The notes: a model not told the origin generated them from the sequence alone. Positions 23,403 through 30,457 are shown, counted from the first letter of the stretch. The stretch: 34,739 nt of DNA from Oscillospiraceae bacterium (GCA_017445875.1 JAFSRZ010000037.1:1-34739); one strand, 5' to 3'. Numbers and translations are program-made.

Positions 23403-23431
23403 TTGATATTACGTAAATTATGTAATATAAT
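23403..23431 (+). promoter_or_regulatory. Sigma-A promoter of hicAB
   Basis: TTGATA (23403-23408), 17-base spacer, TATAAT (23426-23431), 26 bases before the hicA start. Its spacer is almost wholly filled by an inverted repeat. Confidence 0.85.
23408..23426. promoter_or_regulatory. Likely HicB operator (inverted repeat in the hicAB promoter)
   Basis: ATTACGTAA-A-TTATGTAAT is an inverted repeat with eight of nine positions symmetric. It covers the whole spacer and touches both promoter hexamers. HicB-type antitoxins with a C-terminal DNA-binding domain repress their own promoter, so this is the expected place for the operator. Confidence 0.7.
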
Positions 23432-23456
23432 CAGCGCATGCAAAGAGGGAGACCAC

Positions 23457-23633
23457 TTGAAACACAGGGACTTAATCAAACAATTGAAAGACGCCGGGTA
23501 TCACATCGACAGAGAGGACGGCGACCATACCGTGATGGAAAAGCCCGGTTGCCGTCCCGTGCAAATTCCGCGACACAAAGAAGTCAATGAAATCACGGCA
23601 AAGTCAATCCTGAAAACGGCGGGGCTGAAATAA
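23457..23633 (+). CDS. hicA: HicA mRNA interferase toxin
   Basis: HicA toxins are about 60-aa double-stranded-RNA-binding-fold proteins that cleave mRNA when free of HicB. This one is 58 aa: KHRDLIKQLKDAGYHIDRED followed by GDHTVMEKPG, with the catalytic His24 in GDH, then VQIPRHKEVNEITAKSILK, the family's C-terminal strand and helix. The start is TTG 23457, four bases after GAGGGAG; the frame is open farther upstream, but that part covers the promoter. hicB follows 30 bases downstream with its own strong site. The toxin looks intact. Confidence 0.93.
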   Translation: MKHRDLIKQLKDAGYHIDREDGDHTVMEKPGCRPVQIPRHKEVNEITAKSILKTAGLK

Positions 23634-23663
23634 TCCCCGCAACCTGAAAAGGGGGAACTTATC

Positions 23664-24044
23664 ATGACGGAGTATGTATATCCGGCTGTTTTTCATCCGA
23701 ACGCGGACGGCTCCTATACCATTCTGTATCCCGATTTGCCCGGATGTATCAGCGAGGGAAAGTCCATGGGGAACGCGCTGTATATGGCGCAGGCGGCGCT
23801 CACGCAGTGGATTGGATACCTGACCGACAAGGCCGAACCGATACCCGCCGCCAGCGCCTTGCGCGACGTGGAGACGGAAGCGGGGGAGTTCGTGAACCTG
23901 ATTCGCGCCGATGTCAAAGATAACCGCGCTGTCCGGCGTACCGTCAGCATTCCGAAATGGATGGACGACAAAGTGACGGAAGCGGGTTTAAGCCTGTCCC
24001 GCGTCTTGCAGGACGCCTTGAAAGAGCGGTTAAGCGCAACCTGA
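23664..24044 (+). CDS. hicB: HicB antitoxin
   Basis: A 126-aa antitoxin. The N-terminal HicB fold (about 1-70) has the family pattern YPAVFHPNADGSYTILYPDL, then PGCISEGKSMGNALYMAQAA. The C-terminal part (about 85-126) carries RRTVSIPKWMDDKVTEAGLS followed by LSRVLQDALKERL, a ribbon-helix-helix DNA-binding motif. It should neutralise HicA and repress the promoter at 23403-23431. The Shine-Dalgarno AAAAGGGGG before ATG 23664 is stronger than that of hicA, consistent with antitoxin excess. A hairpin terminator follows. Confidence 0.94.
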   Translation: MTEYVYPAVFHPNADGSYTILYPDLPGCISEGKSMGNALYMAQAALTQWIGYLTDKAEPIPAASALRDVETEAGEFVNLIRADVKDNRAVRRTVSIPKWMDDKVTEAGLSLSRVLQDALKERLSAT

Positions 24045-24051
24045 ACAGCAA

Positions 24052-24098
24052 AGCCGGAAGCGTTGGACAATTGTCTGACTACTCCCGGCTCTTTTAAT
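24052..24098 (+). terminator. Terminator after hicAB
   Basis: AGCCGG (24052-24057) pairs with CCGGCT (24085-24090), with the inner palindrome GGACAATTGTC stabilising the loop, followed by CTTTTAATT. It overlaps the 3' end of yqeG on the other strand. Confidence 0.7.
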
Positions 24099-24600
24099 TG
24101 TCCATTCTCCGGCGACAGACCGCTTTGAAAGGCTCCTGCATAGCGTGTAACACCTTTTGCCACGGCGTGACCGCGCCGCCGCACGGCTCCACCATCAGCG
24201 ACAACACCCCCGCACGATTTGCCGCTAATACGTCCGTCAGAAGTTTGTCGCCCAACATGGCGGTGTGTTCGGGGGAGGCGTCCACGCGGGACATTGCCGC
24301 ACGGATTCCGCGCCGTGACGGCTTGTTTGCGTGTCCCTGATACGGTACGCCCAGTTCCGCGCAGAACTCCCGGACGCGCCGTGCCGAACGGTTGTTTGAC
24401 ACAATCATGAACGTGATACCGTGACTGTGCAAAGCGTCAATCCACGCCCGGAGACTGTCATCAGGACGCCGGACGCGTTTCGGGGCTAATGTAAAGTCCA
24501 AGTCACTGAGCAAGAGCGTCACGCCCATGTCCGAGAGCAGTTCGGGCGTGAGTTCGCTGTAGTGGTTGTAGAGGCGTCGGGGAATCAGGGAAAGCGACAT
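24094..24600 (-). CDS. yqeG: YqeG-family HAD-IIIA phosphatase
   Basis: A 168-aa HAD-superfamily phosphatase of the YqeG type, widespread in Firmicutes; the physiological substrate is not established. Motif I is LLSDLDFTLAPK with nucleophile Asp33 and acid/base Asp35, motif II is MIVSNN, and motifs III/IV are the Lys of NKPSRRG and MLGDKLLTDVLAANR. The N-terminal MSLSLIPRRLYNHYSELTPE is family-typical. ATG 24600 has AAAGGAG seven bases upstream. In other Firmicutes yqeG lies with yqeH, aroE, yhbY, nadD and yqeK; here it has been separated from yhbY and nadD-yqeK, which lie 7 kb away on the same strand. Confidence 0.92.
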   Translation of the reverse strand: MSLSLIPRRLYNHYSELTPELLSDMGVTLLLSDLDFTLAPKRVRRPDDSLRAWIDALHSHGITFMIVSNNRSARRVREFCAELGVPYQGHANKPSRRGIRAAMSRVDASPEHTAMLGDKLLTDVLAANRAGVLSLMVEPCGGAVTPWQKVLHAMQEPFKAVCRRRMDN

Positions 24601-24664
24601 AAGCGGCTCCTTTTACGCATAATCTCCAATGGCGGGCAACAGCGACCGGAAAGGGGAATGTATC

Positions 24665-25420
24665 GTGCAACTTTACTACGCGGTGACGGCGGCGGATTTC
24701 CGGGAGGCGTCGGCGGACGGGCGGCGGTTCGTACATGTGGCGTACCGGATTGGGGAACAGTCGGACTTACTGCGGCAGTCGACGCCGCTTCGCACGGACG
24801 GCGACTTGATGTCGGTCAGCGACCGCGACGCCGGAACCGTGGAACGCCCGGAAATATTATGCGGGGCGGTCACGCGGGAATGTCTGCGGCGCGGCTACCG
24901 GGGTACAGTTCTCGACTTCGAGGCCGAACCCCGCGACGACTTGCGCAAGTTCGCCGGACTGCTCCAAACACGCTTGCGCGAAAATCGCCGTACACTGTAC
25001 GTCCCGGCGGCGTACATCGAGGCCGCCCCGGACGCCGTGGAACTGGTCTGCACGGCGGTGTCGGGCGGGAACTTTCAGGAGTATTTGTCGGGAGTGGTAC
25101 GGCGGCGCGGCGGCGGAAAGCGTATCGCGCTGGACGTGCAACGCTTGCGGATGGACTTCCAGTTACCCGCGCCGACAGGCGAGGGCGTGCCGCTGGACGC
25201 CGACGCCTTCGAGGCGTTACGCGCCGGGAAAGCGGTGTACTTTTCGCCGGACTTGTGCGCCCGCTACTTTACCTGTACACGCGACGGACAGGCGCATTTT
25301 GTCCTGTTCGACGACGCCGACACCATACGCCACAAGTTACGAATCGGCGCGGCGTACGGCATTGAGACGGCGTTTCTGCAATGGCCGGAAGTCCGGGATA
25401 TCGCCGACGCGCTGACATAA
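24665..25420 (+). CDS. Unknown protein, possibly a divergent GH18-like TIM barrel
   Basis: A 251-aa soluble protein without signal peptide. I do not firmly recognise it. The order of features suggests a GH18-type barrel: HVAYRIGEQSDLL early, then GTVLDFEAEPRDD at the place where GH18 enzymes have their acidic catalytic strand, YVPAAYIEAAP in the middle, and a final FLQWPEVRDIADAL resembling the terminal W strand. The usual D-x-x-D-x-D-x-E signature is reduced to D-F-E-x-E, so activity is doubtful. I start at GTG 24665, six to seven bases after GGAAAGGGGA; a longer frame begins at 24629. It is divergent from yqeG and precedes the small RelB-like gene. Confidence 0.72.
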   Translation: MQLYYAVTAADFREASADGRRFVHVAYRIGEQSDLLRQSTPLRTDGDLMSVSDRDAGTVERPEILCGAVTRECLRRGYRGTVLDFEAEPRDDLRKFAGLLQTRLRENRRTLYVPAAYIEAAPDAVELVCTAVSGGNFQEYLSGVVRRRGGGKRIALDVQRLRMDFQLPAPTGEGVPLDADAFEALRAGKAVYFSPDLCARYFTCTRDGQAHFVLFDDADTIRHKLRIGAAYGIETAFLQWPEVRDIADALT

Positions 25421-25424
25421 TTGA

Positions 25425-25453
25425 TTGCAATTCGTTTTACCGCGTGGTAGAAT
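25425..25453 (+). promoter_or_regulatory. Sigma-A promoter of the RelB-like gene
   Basis: TTGCAA (25425-25430), 17-base spacer, TAGAAT (25448-25453), 24 bases before the GTG start. Confidence 0.65.
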
Positions 25454-25476
25454 CGTTTCCGTTAGGAGGTGTTCGC

Positions 25477-25635
25477 GTGAATGAGCTTGAAATTCCGAAC
25501 GTGGAAACACTCGCCGCTTTCGCGGAACTCGACAACGGCGGCGGCGAATGGTTCAGCGGGACTACAGAAGACTATATTGCCACACTGCTGGAAGATAAGC
25601 CGTACGAACCGCTGACGCACTCATGCACGGACTAA
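25477..25635 (+). CDS. RelB/DinJ-like antitoxin reduced to the toxin-binding half
   Basis: A 52-aa protein. IPNVETLAAFAELDNGGGEW and the following FSGTTEDYIATLLED match the C-terminal part of clostridial RelB/DinJ antitoxins, the part that wraps around the toxin. The N-terminal ribbon-helix-helix DNA-binding half of normal RelB (about 45 residues) is missing. This is not a truncation artefact of start choice: GTG 25477 has a perfect AGGAGGTG site and a promoter before it, and the open frame upstream does not resemble RelB. No RelE/YafQ toxin gene follows; the next gene lies on the other strand. Confidence 0.65.
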   Translation: MNELEIPNVETLAAFAELDNGGGEWFSGTTEDYIATLLEDKPYEPLTHSCTD

Positions 25636-25642
25636 TGTCCGT

Positions 25643-25867
25643 TCAATATTTTTCCATGACGGCGCGTTCCCACGCGCCTTTCTCCTGTTCCATGAGGTCG
25701 GGGGTTGCGTATTCCGACAAAACCCCCCGCAGATTCTTCTTACGCGTCCGCTGTACAGGTTCTACAAACTCGTCCATGATGGTAATGATGACTTTCTGGT
25801 TGGGTTTTGCCGTGATGGCTTCCAAGAGCCTGATATTCGTGCCGTCGTAATAGCCTTGTATCGTCAA
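25643..25867 (-). CDS. Orphan antitoxin-like small protein, 74 aa
   Basis: The protein has a beta-rich N-terminus (TIQGYYDGTNIRLLEAI, then KVIITIMDEF) of the type seen in small toxin-antitoxin antitoxins of the AbrB/DUF104-like class. A charged helical C-terminus (LRGVLSEYATPDLMEQEKGA, then WERAVMEKY) is the part expected to bind a toxin. No PIN or RelE toxin gene is adjacent. The start is TTG 25867, with GGGAAAGG about 12 bases upstream. It is convergent with the RelB-like gene (seven bases between stops) and 26 bases downstream of the Lar-like gene. I am fairly sure that it is coding, less so of the function. Confidence 0.7.
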   Translation of the reverse strand: MTIQGYYDGTNIRLLEAITAKPNQKVIITIMDEFVEPVQRTRKKNLRGVLSEYATPDLMEQEKGAWERAVMEKY

Positions 25868-25893
25868 TCAGTCCACGACCTTTCCCGGCGCTG

Positions 25894-26112
25894 TTAGTCC
25901 CCGACACTGCTTCGGAGAACTTTTCCAATGTTCCACAGGTGCGCCGCCTTCTGTGCGGCTTCCGGACGCTCTTCCGGCGTCCGATAGTCAATCGTCGCCG
26001 TCTGCGAGCCGCAGTCCACACATATCACATACCAGCCGTTATCTTCTTCCAGCAGTCCCGCCCCGCCGCAGTACGGGCAGTCCTGCAACTCAATTGCTTC
26101 GTGAATGTCCAA
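25894..26112 (-). CDS. Lar-like zinc-ribbon protein (restriction alleviation family)
   Basis: A 72-aa protein with one zinc ribbon: Cys12/Cys15 in DCPYCGGAG and Cys31/Cys34 in VICVDCGSQT, then a helix ending EAAQKAAHLWN. This is the layout of the Lar family (C-P-x-C-G-G ... C-x-x-C-G ... A-W-N), named for the Rac-prophage protein that protects DNA from type I restriction; most family members are untested. I use TTG 26112 because GGAGGGG lies six bases before it; the ATG at 26127 overlaps that site. It sits 20 bases after the radical SAM gene, probably on the same transcript. Confidence 0.78.
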   Translation of the reverse strand: MDIHEAIELQDCPYCGGAGLLEEDNGWYVICVDCGSQTATIDYRTPEERPEAAQKAAHLWNIGKVLRSSVGD

Positions 26113-26132
26113 CGCTGTCCCCTCCATTCGTA

Positions 26133-27002
26133 TTACAACGCCCGCCAGCCTTCCGGGCGCAAGCGTGACAAGTCCTGTCCGGCGCGGGCGATTTCCGCTA
26201 ACATCGCCTCTTTGTCGGCGTTGAGCGTCCCCCGCAACGATAAATAATTGCTTGCGTGGTTCATGCGGAACACACTCCCCGGACTGTCCAGCGCGTTGAC
26301 AAGTAACCGTGTTTCTTCCAGCACTTGCACTCTGTCCAGCAGACGGAACGCCCCGGACTGTACCCAGTCATAGAGGGGCGTCCCCGGCTCTACCATGAGC
26401 GTCAGAAGCCCGATATATTCCGGGTTCATGCCGTTGAACGCCTTCGCGGTCTCGATTGCGTGTTCCTCTAACAGTTCCGCGCCGCCTAAGCCTGTAATCG
26501 CCGTCACGGATAACGCAATTCCGTTCCGGCGTACCTTGCGCCCCATGTCGACAATTTCCGCCGCCGTGTGTCCCTTGCGCATGCGTTCGAGTACGGCGTC
26601 ACTGCCGGATTCCAGTCCCATGTAGACCATAGTCAAGCCCTTTTCGCGCAGTGTGCGCAATTCGTCCTCTGTACGGATACGGATACTCGACGGCGACGCG
26701 TAACAAGTCACGCGTTCGCACTCCGGGAACAATTCCCGCACGGTGTCCAGTATGGTGTAGAGGTCGGACGCCTTTCTAACAAGCGCGTCACCGTCGGCTA
26801 AAAACACGCGTCCGACACGCTGATACACGTTCCGGGCAAGCCGGAAATCCTCCAAAACCTCGTCCAGTGGGCGGAGCGCAAAACGTTTGTCCTTGTACAT
26901 ACTGCAAAAGGCACAGGTATTATGACTGCACCCGTACGTGACTTGTACGATGAGACTGTAGGCCTCGGACGGCGGTCGGTAAACGCTTCCATAGTAACGC
27001 AT
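26133..27002 (-). CDS. Radical SAM protein, Elp3/COG1032-like
   Basis: A 289-aa radical S-adenosylmethionine enzyme. The iron-sulfur cluster cysteines are Cys25, Cys30 and Cys33 in YGCSHNTCAFCSMYKDKRF, a C-x4-C-x2-C spacing seen in a clostridial subfamily instead of the usual C-x3-C-x2-C. Barrel elements follow: VFLADGDALV, YMGLESGSDAVLERMRKGHT, AITGLGG and LTLMVEPGTPLYDW. I start at ATG 27002 (AAAGGAAA five bases upstream), giving RYYGSVYRPPSEA before the first strand. There is no B12-binding or TRAM domain, so the substrate is unknown. It lies after leuS, separated by a hairpin, and leads into the Lar-like gene. Confidence 0.9.
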   Translation of the reverse strand: MRYYGSVYRPPSEAYSLIVQVTYGCSHNTCAFCSMYKDKRFALRPLDEVLEDFRLARNVYQRVGRVFLADGDALVRKASDLYTILDTVRELFPECERVTCYASPSSIRIRTEDELRTLREKGLTMVYMGLESGSDAVLERMRKGHTAAEIVDMGRKVRRNGIALSVTAITGLGGAELLEEHAIETAKAFNGMNPEYIGLLTLMVEPGTPLYDWVQSGAFRLLDRVQVLEETRLLVNALDSPGSVFRMNHASNYLSLRGTLNADKEAMLAEIARAGQDLSRLRPEGWRAL

Positions 27003-27025
27003 ACGGTTTCCTTTCTGTCGCGGAG

Positions 27026-27053
27026 ACGCCCCACCCATGTTTGGATGGGGCGT
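27026..27053. terminator. Hairpin after leuS
   Basis: ACGCCCCA (27026-27033) and TGGGGCGT (27046-27053) pair perfectly. On the reverse strand, the direction of leuS, no T tract follows, so it may terminate only partly and allow read-through into the radical SAM gene. Confidence 0.55.
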
Positions 27054-27059
27054 GACATT

Positions 27060-29486
27060 TTACTCCGGCTTGACAATCAGGTTTACAAGACGGTTCTTGA
27101 CAAGAATCGTCTTCACGATTTTCATACCCTCGGTGGCGCGCTGTACTTTTTCGAGTTGCCGTGCCGCCTCGACTACGGTTTCCTGTTCGCTGTCGGGGGG
27201 AAGCGTGATAGTGCCTTTGAGTTTGCCGTTGACCTGTACCGCCATGTCGACAGTTTTCGCCACGGTCTTGCTCTCGTCGTACACAGGCCACGCCTCTTGA
27301 CAGGCCATATGACCGGACTTTTCGGCAAGCCCTAAGCGTTCCCAGAGTTCCTCAACGATGTGCGGGGCGAACGGGCTCAACAGTAACAGCAAAATCCGCA
27401 TATCGCCGCGTGTACAGCCGTTGGCGGTCAACTCGTTGACAAGCGTCATCATCGCGGCAATGGCGGTATTCATTTTGAGTTCGTTGATATCGTCCGTGAC
27501 TTTCTTAATGGTACGGTGCAAGGCGGCCTCGTTGGCGGGCGTGACGGTATCGGAATCCGACGCCGCTTCGGCAAGATTCCAGACACGGTCAAGGAAGCGT
27601 TTCGACCCCTTGACGGCCTCGGTAGACCAAATCGCGGCCTTCTCGAAGTCGCCCACGAACATAATATAAAGCCGCATAGTGTCCGCGCCGTACTGCGCCA
27701 CAATGTCATTAGGGTTGACGACGTTGCCGCGTGACTTGGACATCTTCTCGCCGCCCTCGCCTAAAATCATGCCGTGACTGGTACGTTTCGCGTAGGGTTC
27801 GGGCGTCGGCACCGCGCCGATATCGTACAGGAACTTATGCCAGAAACGGCTGTAGAGCAGGTGTAACGTGGTGTGTTCCATGCCGCCGTTGTACCAGTCG
27901 ACGGGAGACCAGTATTCGAGCGCTTCCTTGGACGCAAGCGCGGTATCGTTGTGGGGGTCCATATAGCGGAGGAAGTACCAGCAGGAACCCGCCCATTGAG
28001 GCATAGTGTCGGTTTCACGTTTCGCCGCGCCGCCGCACTTCGGACACGTTACATTTACCCAGTCCGTCATAGCGGACAACGGGCTTTCGCCGTCGTCGGT
28101 GAGTTCGTAGGATTCGACTTCCGGCAGGAGTAACGGCAACCCGGATTCGTCCAGCGGCACCCAGCCGCATTTCGGACAGTTGACAAGTGGAATCGGTTCC
28201 CCCCAGTAGCGCTGGCGCGAAAATACCCAGTCACGGAGTTTGAAATTGGTTTTCGGGACGCCGATACCCTGTTCCGTGACCCACTTTGTCATGGCGGGGA
28301 TTGCGTCCTTGACCGTCATGCCGTTCAGGAAACCGGAATTGACCATCGTTCCCGTGTCGTCTTTGAGAATGAACGCTTCTTTGGTAATGTCGCCGCCCTT
28401 GACGACTTCCACAATGGGGAGACCGAATTTTGTCGCAAAGTCCCAGTCGCGCTGGTCGTGTCCGGGGACGCCCATAACCGCGCCCGTGCCGTAACTCATC
28501 AGCACGTAGTCGGACACAAACACGGGAATTTCCGTGCCGTTGACAGGATTTGTCGCCGTGACGCCTTGCAGACGTACGCCGGTTTTGTCCTTGTTGAGTT
28601 CACTGCGTTCAAAGTCGGACTTTCTCGCGGCCTCGTCCAGATAGGCGGAAACGTCGTCCCAGTTCTGGATTTTGTCGCGCCACTGCTTCAAATACGGGTG
28701 TTCGGGGGACAGTACCATATACGTGACGCCGAAAAGGGTGTCCGAACGCGTGGTGTAGACCGTGAGAACGTCCCCGGCGGACGTGGGGAACCGGATTTCG
28801 GTACCCTCGGAACGTCCAATCCAATTACGCTGTTGGATTTTCACGCGGGGGATATAGTCCACGGTGTCGAGGTCGTCAATGAGCCTGTCGGCGTATTTCG
28901 TGATAGCAAGCATCCACTGGCTTTTCTCGCGGCGGATAACCGCGCTTCCGCAACGTTCACAGACGCCCTCTACTACTTCCTCGTTGGCAAGGACACATTT
29001 GCAACTCGTACACCAGTTGACGGGCATGGAGGCCTTGTAGGCTAAGCCGTGCTTGAACAGTTGCAGGAAAATCCACTGTGTCCACTTGTAATAGTTGGGG
29101 TCGGTGGTGTCCACGACGCGTTCCCAGTCGAAGGAGTAACCCAGCATGTGCAACTGTTGCGTGAAGTTGCGGATATTGTCGCGGGTGACTTTCGCGGGGT
29201 GGATGTGGTTTTTAATGGCGTAGTTCTCGGTGGGCAGCCCGAAGGCGTCGAAGCCAATCGGGAACAGGACATTGTAGCCCTCCATACGCTTTTTCCGGCA
29301 GATAATGTCCATCGCCGTGAAGGGGCGGGCGTGTCCGACATGGAGGCCCTGTCCGGAGGGGTACGGGAACTCAATCAGGCCGTAGAACTTCTCACGGGTC
29401 TTGTCGCCGTTGACGGCGGCGAAGGGTTTGACTTCCAGCCACTTTTTTTGCCATTTCGCTTCAATGGCGGTGAAATCGTATTTCAT
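27060..29486 (-). CDS. leuS: Leucyl-tRNA synthetase
   Basis: It charges tRNA-Leu and edits mischarged products. It is a full-length bacterial enzyme of 808 aa. HIGH is HVGH at 49-52 (PYPSGQGLHVGHARPF) and KMSKS is at 581-585 (GEKMSKSRGNVV). The CP1 editing domain (about 220-410) has the threonine-rich TTRSDTLFG and MGVPGHDQRDWDF. Two zinc ribbons have Cys pairs 159/162 with 176/179 and 437/440 with 481/484. ATG 29486 has AGGAGG 12 bases upstream, rather far. It follows the rsfS run, separated by the repeat element at 29556-29661. No T-box leader was found. Confidence 0.98.
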   Translation of the reverse strand: MKYDFTAIEAKWQKKWLEVKPFAAVNGDKTREKFYGLIEFPYPSGQGLHVGHARPFTAMDIICRKKRMEGYNVLFPIGFDAFGLPTENYAIKNHIHPAKVTRDNIRNFTQQLHMLGYSFDWERVVDTTDPNYYKWTQWIFLQLFKHGLAYKASMPVNWCTSCKCVLANEEVVEGVCERCGSAVIRREKSQWMLAITKYADRLIDDLDTVDYIPRVKIQQRNWIGRSEGTEIRFPTSAGDVLTVYTTRSDTLFGVTYMVLSPEHPYLKQWRDKIQNWDDVSAYLDEAARKSDFERSELNKDKTGVRLQGVTATNPVNGTEIPVFVSDYVLMSYGTGAVMGVPGHDQRDWDFATKFGLPIVEVVKGGDITKEAFILKDDTGTMVNSGFLNGMTVKDAIPAMTKWVTEQGIGVPKTNFKLRDWVFSRQRYWGEPIPLVNCPKCGWVPLDESGLPLLLPEVESYELTDDGESPLSAMTDWVNVTCPKCGGAAKRETDTMPQWAGSCWYFLRYMDPHNDTALASKEALEYWSPVDWYNGGMEHTTLHLLYSRFWHKFLYDIGAVPTPEPYAKRTSHGMILGEGGEKMSKSRGNVVNPNDIVAQYGADTMRLYIMFVGDFEKAAIWSTEAVKGSKRFLDRVWNLAEAASDSDTVTPANEAALHRTIKKVTDDINELKMNTAIAAMMTLVNELTANGCTRGDMRILLLLLSPFAPHIVEELWERLGLAEKSGHMACQEAWPVYDESKTVAKTVDMAVQVNGKLKGTITLPPDSEQETVVEAARQLEKVQRATEGMKIVKTILVKNRLVNLIVKPE

Positions 29487-29555
29487 GCGCGTTTGCTTCC
29501 TCCTTGTATTATGCTTATGTTACCCATCCGGCGCGGGACTTCCGACAGTGCCGCT

Positions 29556-29661
29556 CTTGTCGCCCCTTTGGGGGAGATGTCGCCGTTAGGCGACAGAGGG
29601 GGGAAAAAATTATCGCCCCCACCCGGCGCTATCGCGCCACCCTCCCCCAGAGGGGGAGGGC
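29556..29661. mobile_element. MITE-like hairpin element, copy 2 (about 106 bp)
   Basis: The left 51 bases are the inverted copy of the repeat at 7-60, with the same two hairpins. To the right lie two more hairpins: GGCGCTATCGCGCC, and CCTCCCCCAGAGGGGGAGG. The ends are imperfect inverted repeats (CTTGTCGCCCC on one side, CTTGCCCTCCCC on the other, read inward). There is no coding capacity. It sits between the nucleotidyltransferase gene and leuS, inside an otherwise tight gene run, which points to insertion. Confidence 0.72.
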
Positions 29662-29710
29662 AAGGAAACCCTATCCGCGAAGGTAGGATTTATTTCAATA
29701 AGGGGCGAGG

Positions 29711-30076
29711 TCAACGGATTCTTTCGCGTACAAGTCCAATGCCCTCCCTCATCACGTTGCGGAAAAACGGCAGATACTCCGCGTACTTCTCGAATGTCGG
29801 AACATCTTCCAGCATGACGGAAAGCAGAATTTCATAGTCCCATGTACGCTCTATCCGCGCCAAAACGGGACTGATTTTCTCCTCATAGCGCCACAGTTCC
29901 GCTCTGGAAACACCCTTGACAAGCACCATCACGTCAATGTCGGATTCCTCGTCGGCGTCGCCTCTGGCATAGGAACCGTATAAAATGACGTTTTCCAGCT
30001 TTTCGCCGAACACTTCCCGCAGTCCCGCCGTGACATCGGACAGTATCCGGCGCAGAGTTTCAGGCGTACATACCAT
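29711..30076 (-). CDS. Minimal nucleotidyltransferase (MNT) domain protein, orphan
   Basis: A 121-aa MNT protein of the DNA polymerase beta-like superfamily. The active-site motif is intact: ILYGSYARGDADEESDIDV, i.e. G-S-x-x-R-G-x5-S-D-x-D. Such proteins usually act as antitoxins that AMPylate a HEPN-domain RNase encoded next to them (MntA-HepT). No HEPN gene is adjacent: rsfS lies four bases upstream and the repeat element downstream. The Shine-Dalgarno is weak, and translation is probably coupled to rsfS. It interrupts the common order rsfS-leuS, so it is probably an insertion; its role here is unknown. Confidence 0.85.
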   Translation of the reverse strand: MVCTPETLRRILSDVTAGLREVFGEKLENVILYGSYARGDADEESDIDVMVLVKGVSRAELWRYEEKISPVLARIERTWDYEILLSVMLEDVPTFEKYAEYLPFFRNVMREGIGLVRERIR

Positions 30077-30079
30077 CTT

Positions 30080-30439
30080 TTACTGTTCGTTCAGGAAGGA
30101 CAAGTCCATACGCTTCCCGTCGCTCCAGAGGCGTTCGAGGGAATAGAACTCCCGCGCCTCCCCGGAGAAAATATGCACGACCACACTGCCGTAGTCCAGC
30201 AGTACCCAAGTACCGTCACGGTGTCCCTCGCGGTGCAGAAGCGCTTCCCCGCCCTGTTCCTCCATGGCCTTTTCCACAGCGCCGCTAAGGGCGTTAATCT
30301 GCGTGCTGGAATTGCCCGTGGCAATCACGAAGTAGTCCGCTAACGTGGTCTGGTCGGTAATCTCGATGACGGCCAGTTCCTGACCCTTCTTGTCGTCCAG
30401 CGCTTTCGCCGCGATAATCGCAAGTTCTTTCGGTGTCAT
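30080..30439 (-). CDS. rsfS: Ribosomal silencing factor RsfS
   Basis: RsfS binds ribosomal protein uL14 and keeps the subunits apart during starvation. The protein is 119 aa, the usual size, with the family core ITDQTTLADYFVIATGNSST, then DGTWVLLDYGSVVVHIF and REFYSLERLW. I use ATG 30439 with AAAGGAG five bases upstream; the longer frame adds only six residues. It follows the LCP gene closely and belongs to the nadD-yqeK-lcp-rsfS run typical of Clostridia. Confidence 0.96.
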   Translation of the reverse strand: MTPKELAIIAAKALDDKKGQELAVIEITDQTTLADYFVIATGNSSTQINALSGAVEKAMEEQGGEALLHREGHRDGTWVLLDYGSVVVHIFSGEAREFYSLERLWSDGKRMDLSFLNEQ

Positions 30440-30457
30440 AAAGTCTCCTTTCTCCAA

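Noticed and set aside
29487..29661. T-box leader of leuS
   Set aside because: AGGGTGGCGCG on the reverse strand superficially resembles the T-box sequence, but it belongs to the repeat element, lacks ACC in the right place and has no specifier-loop structure.
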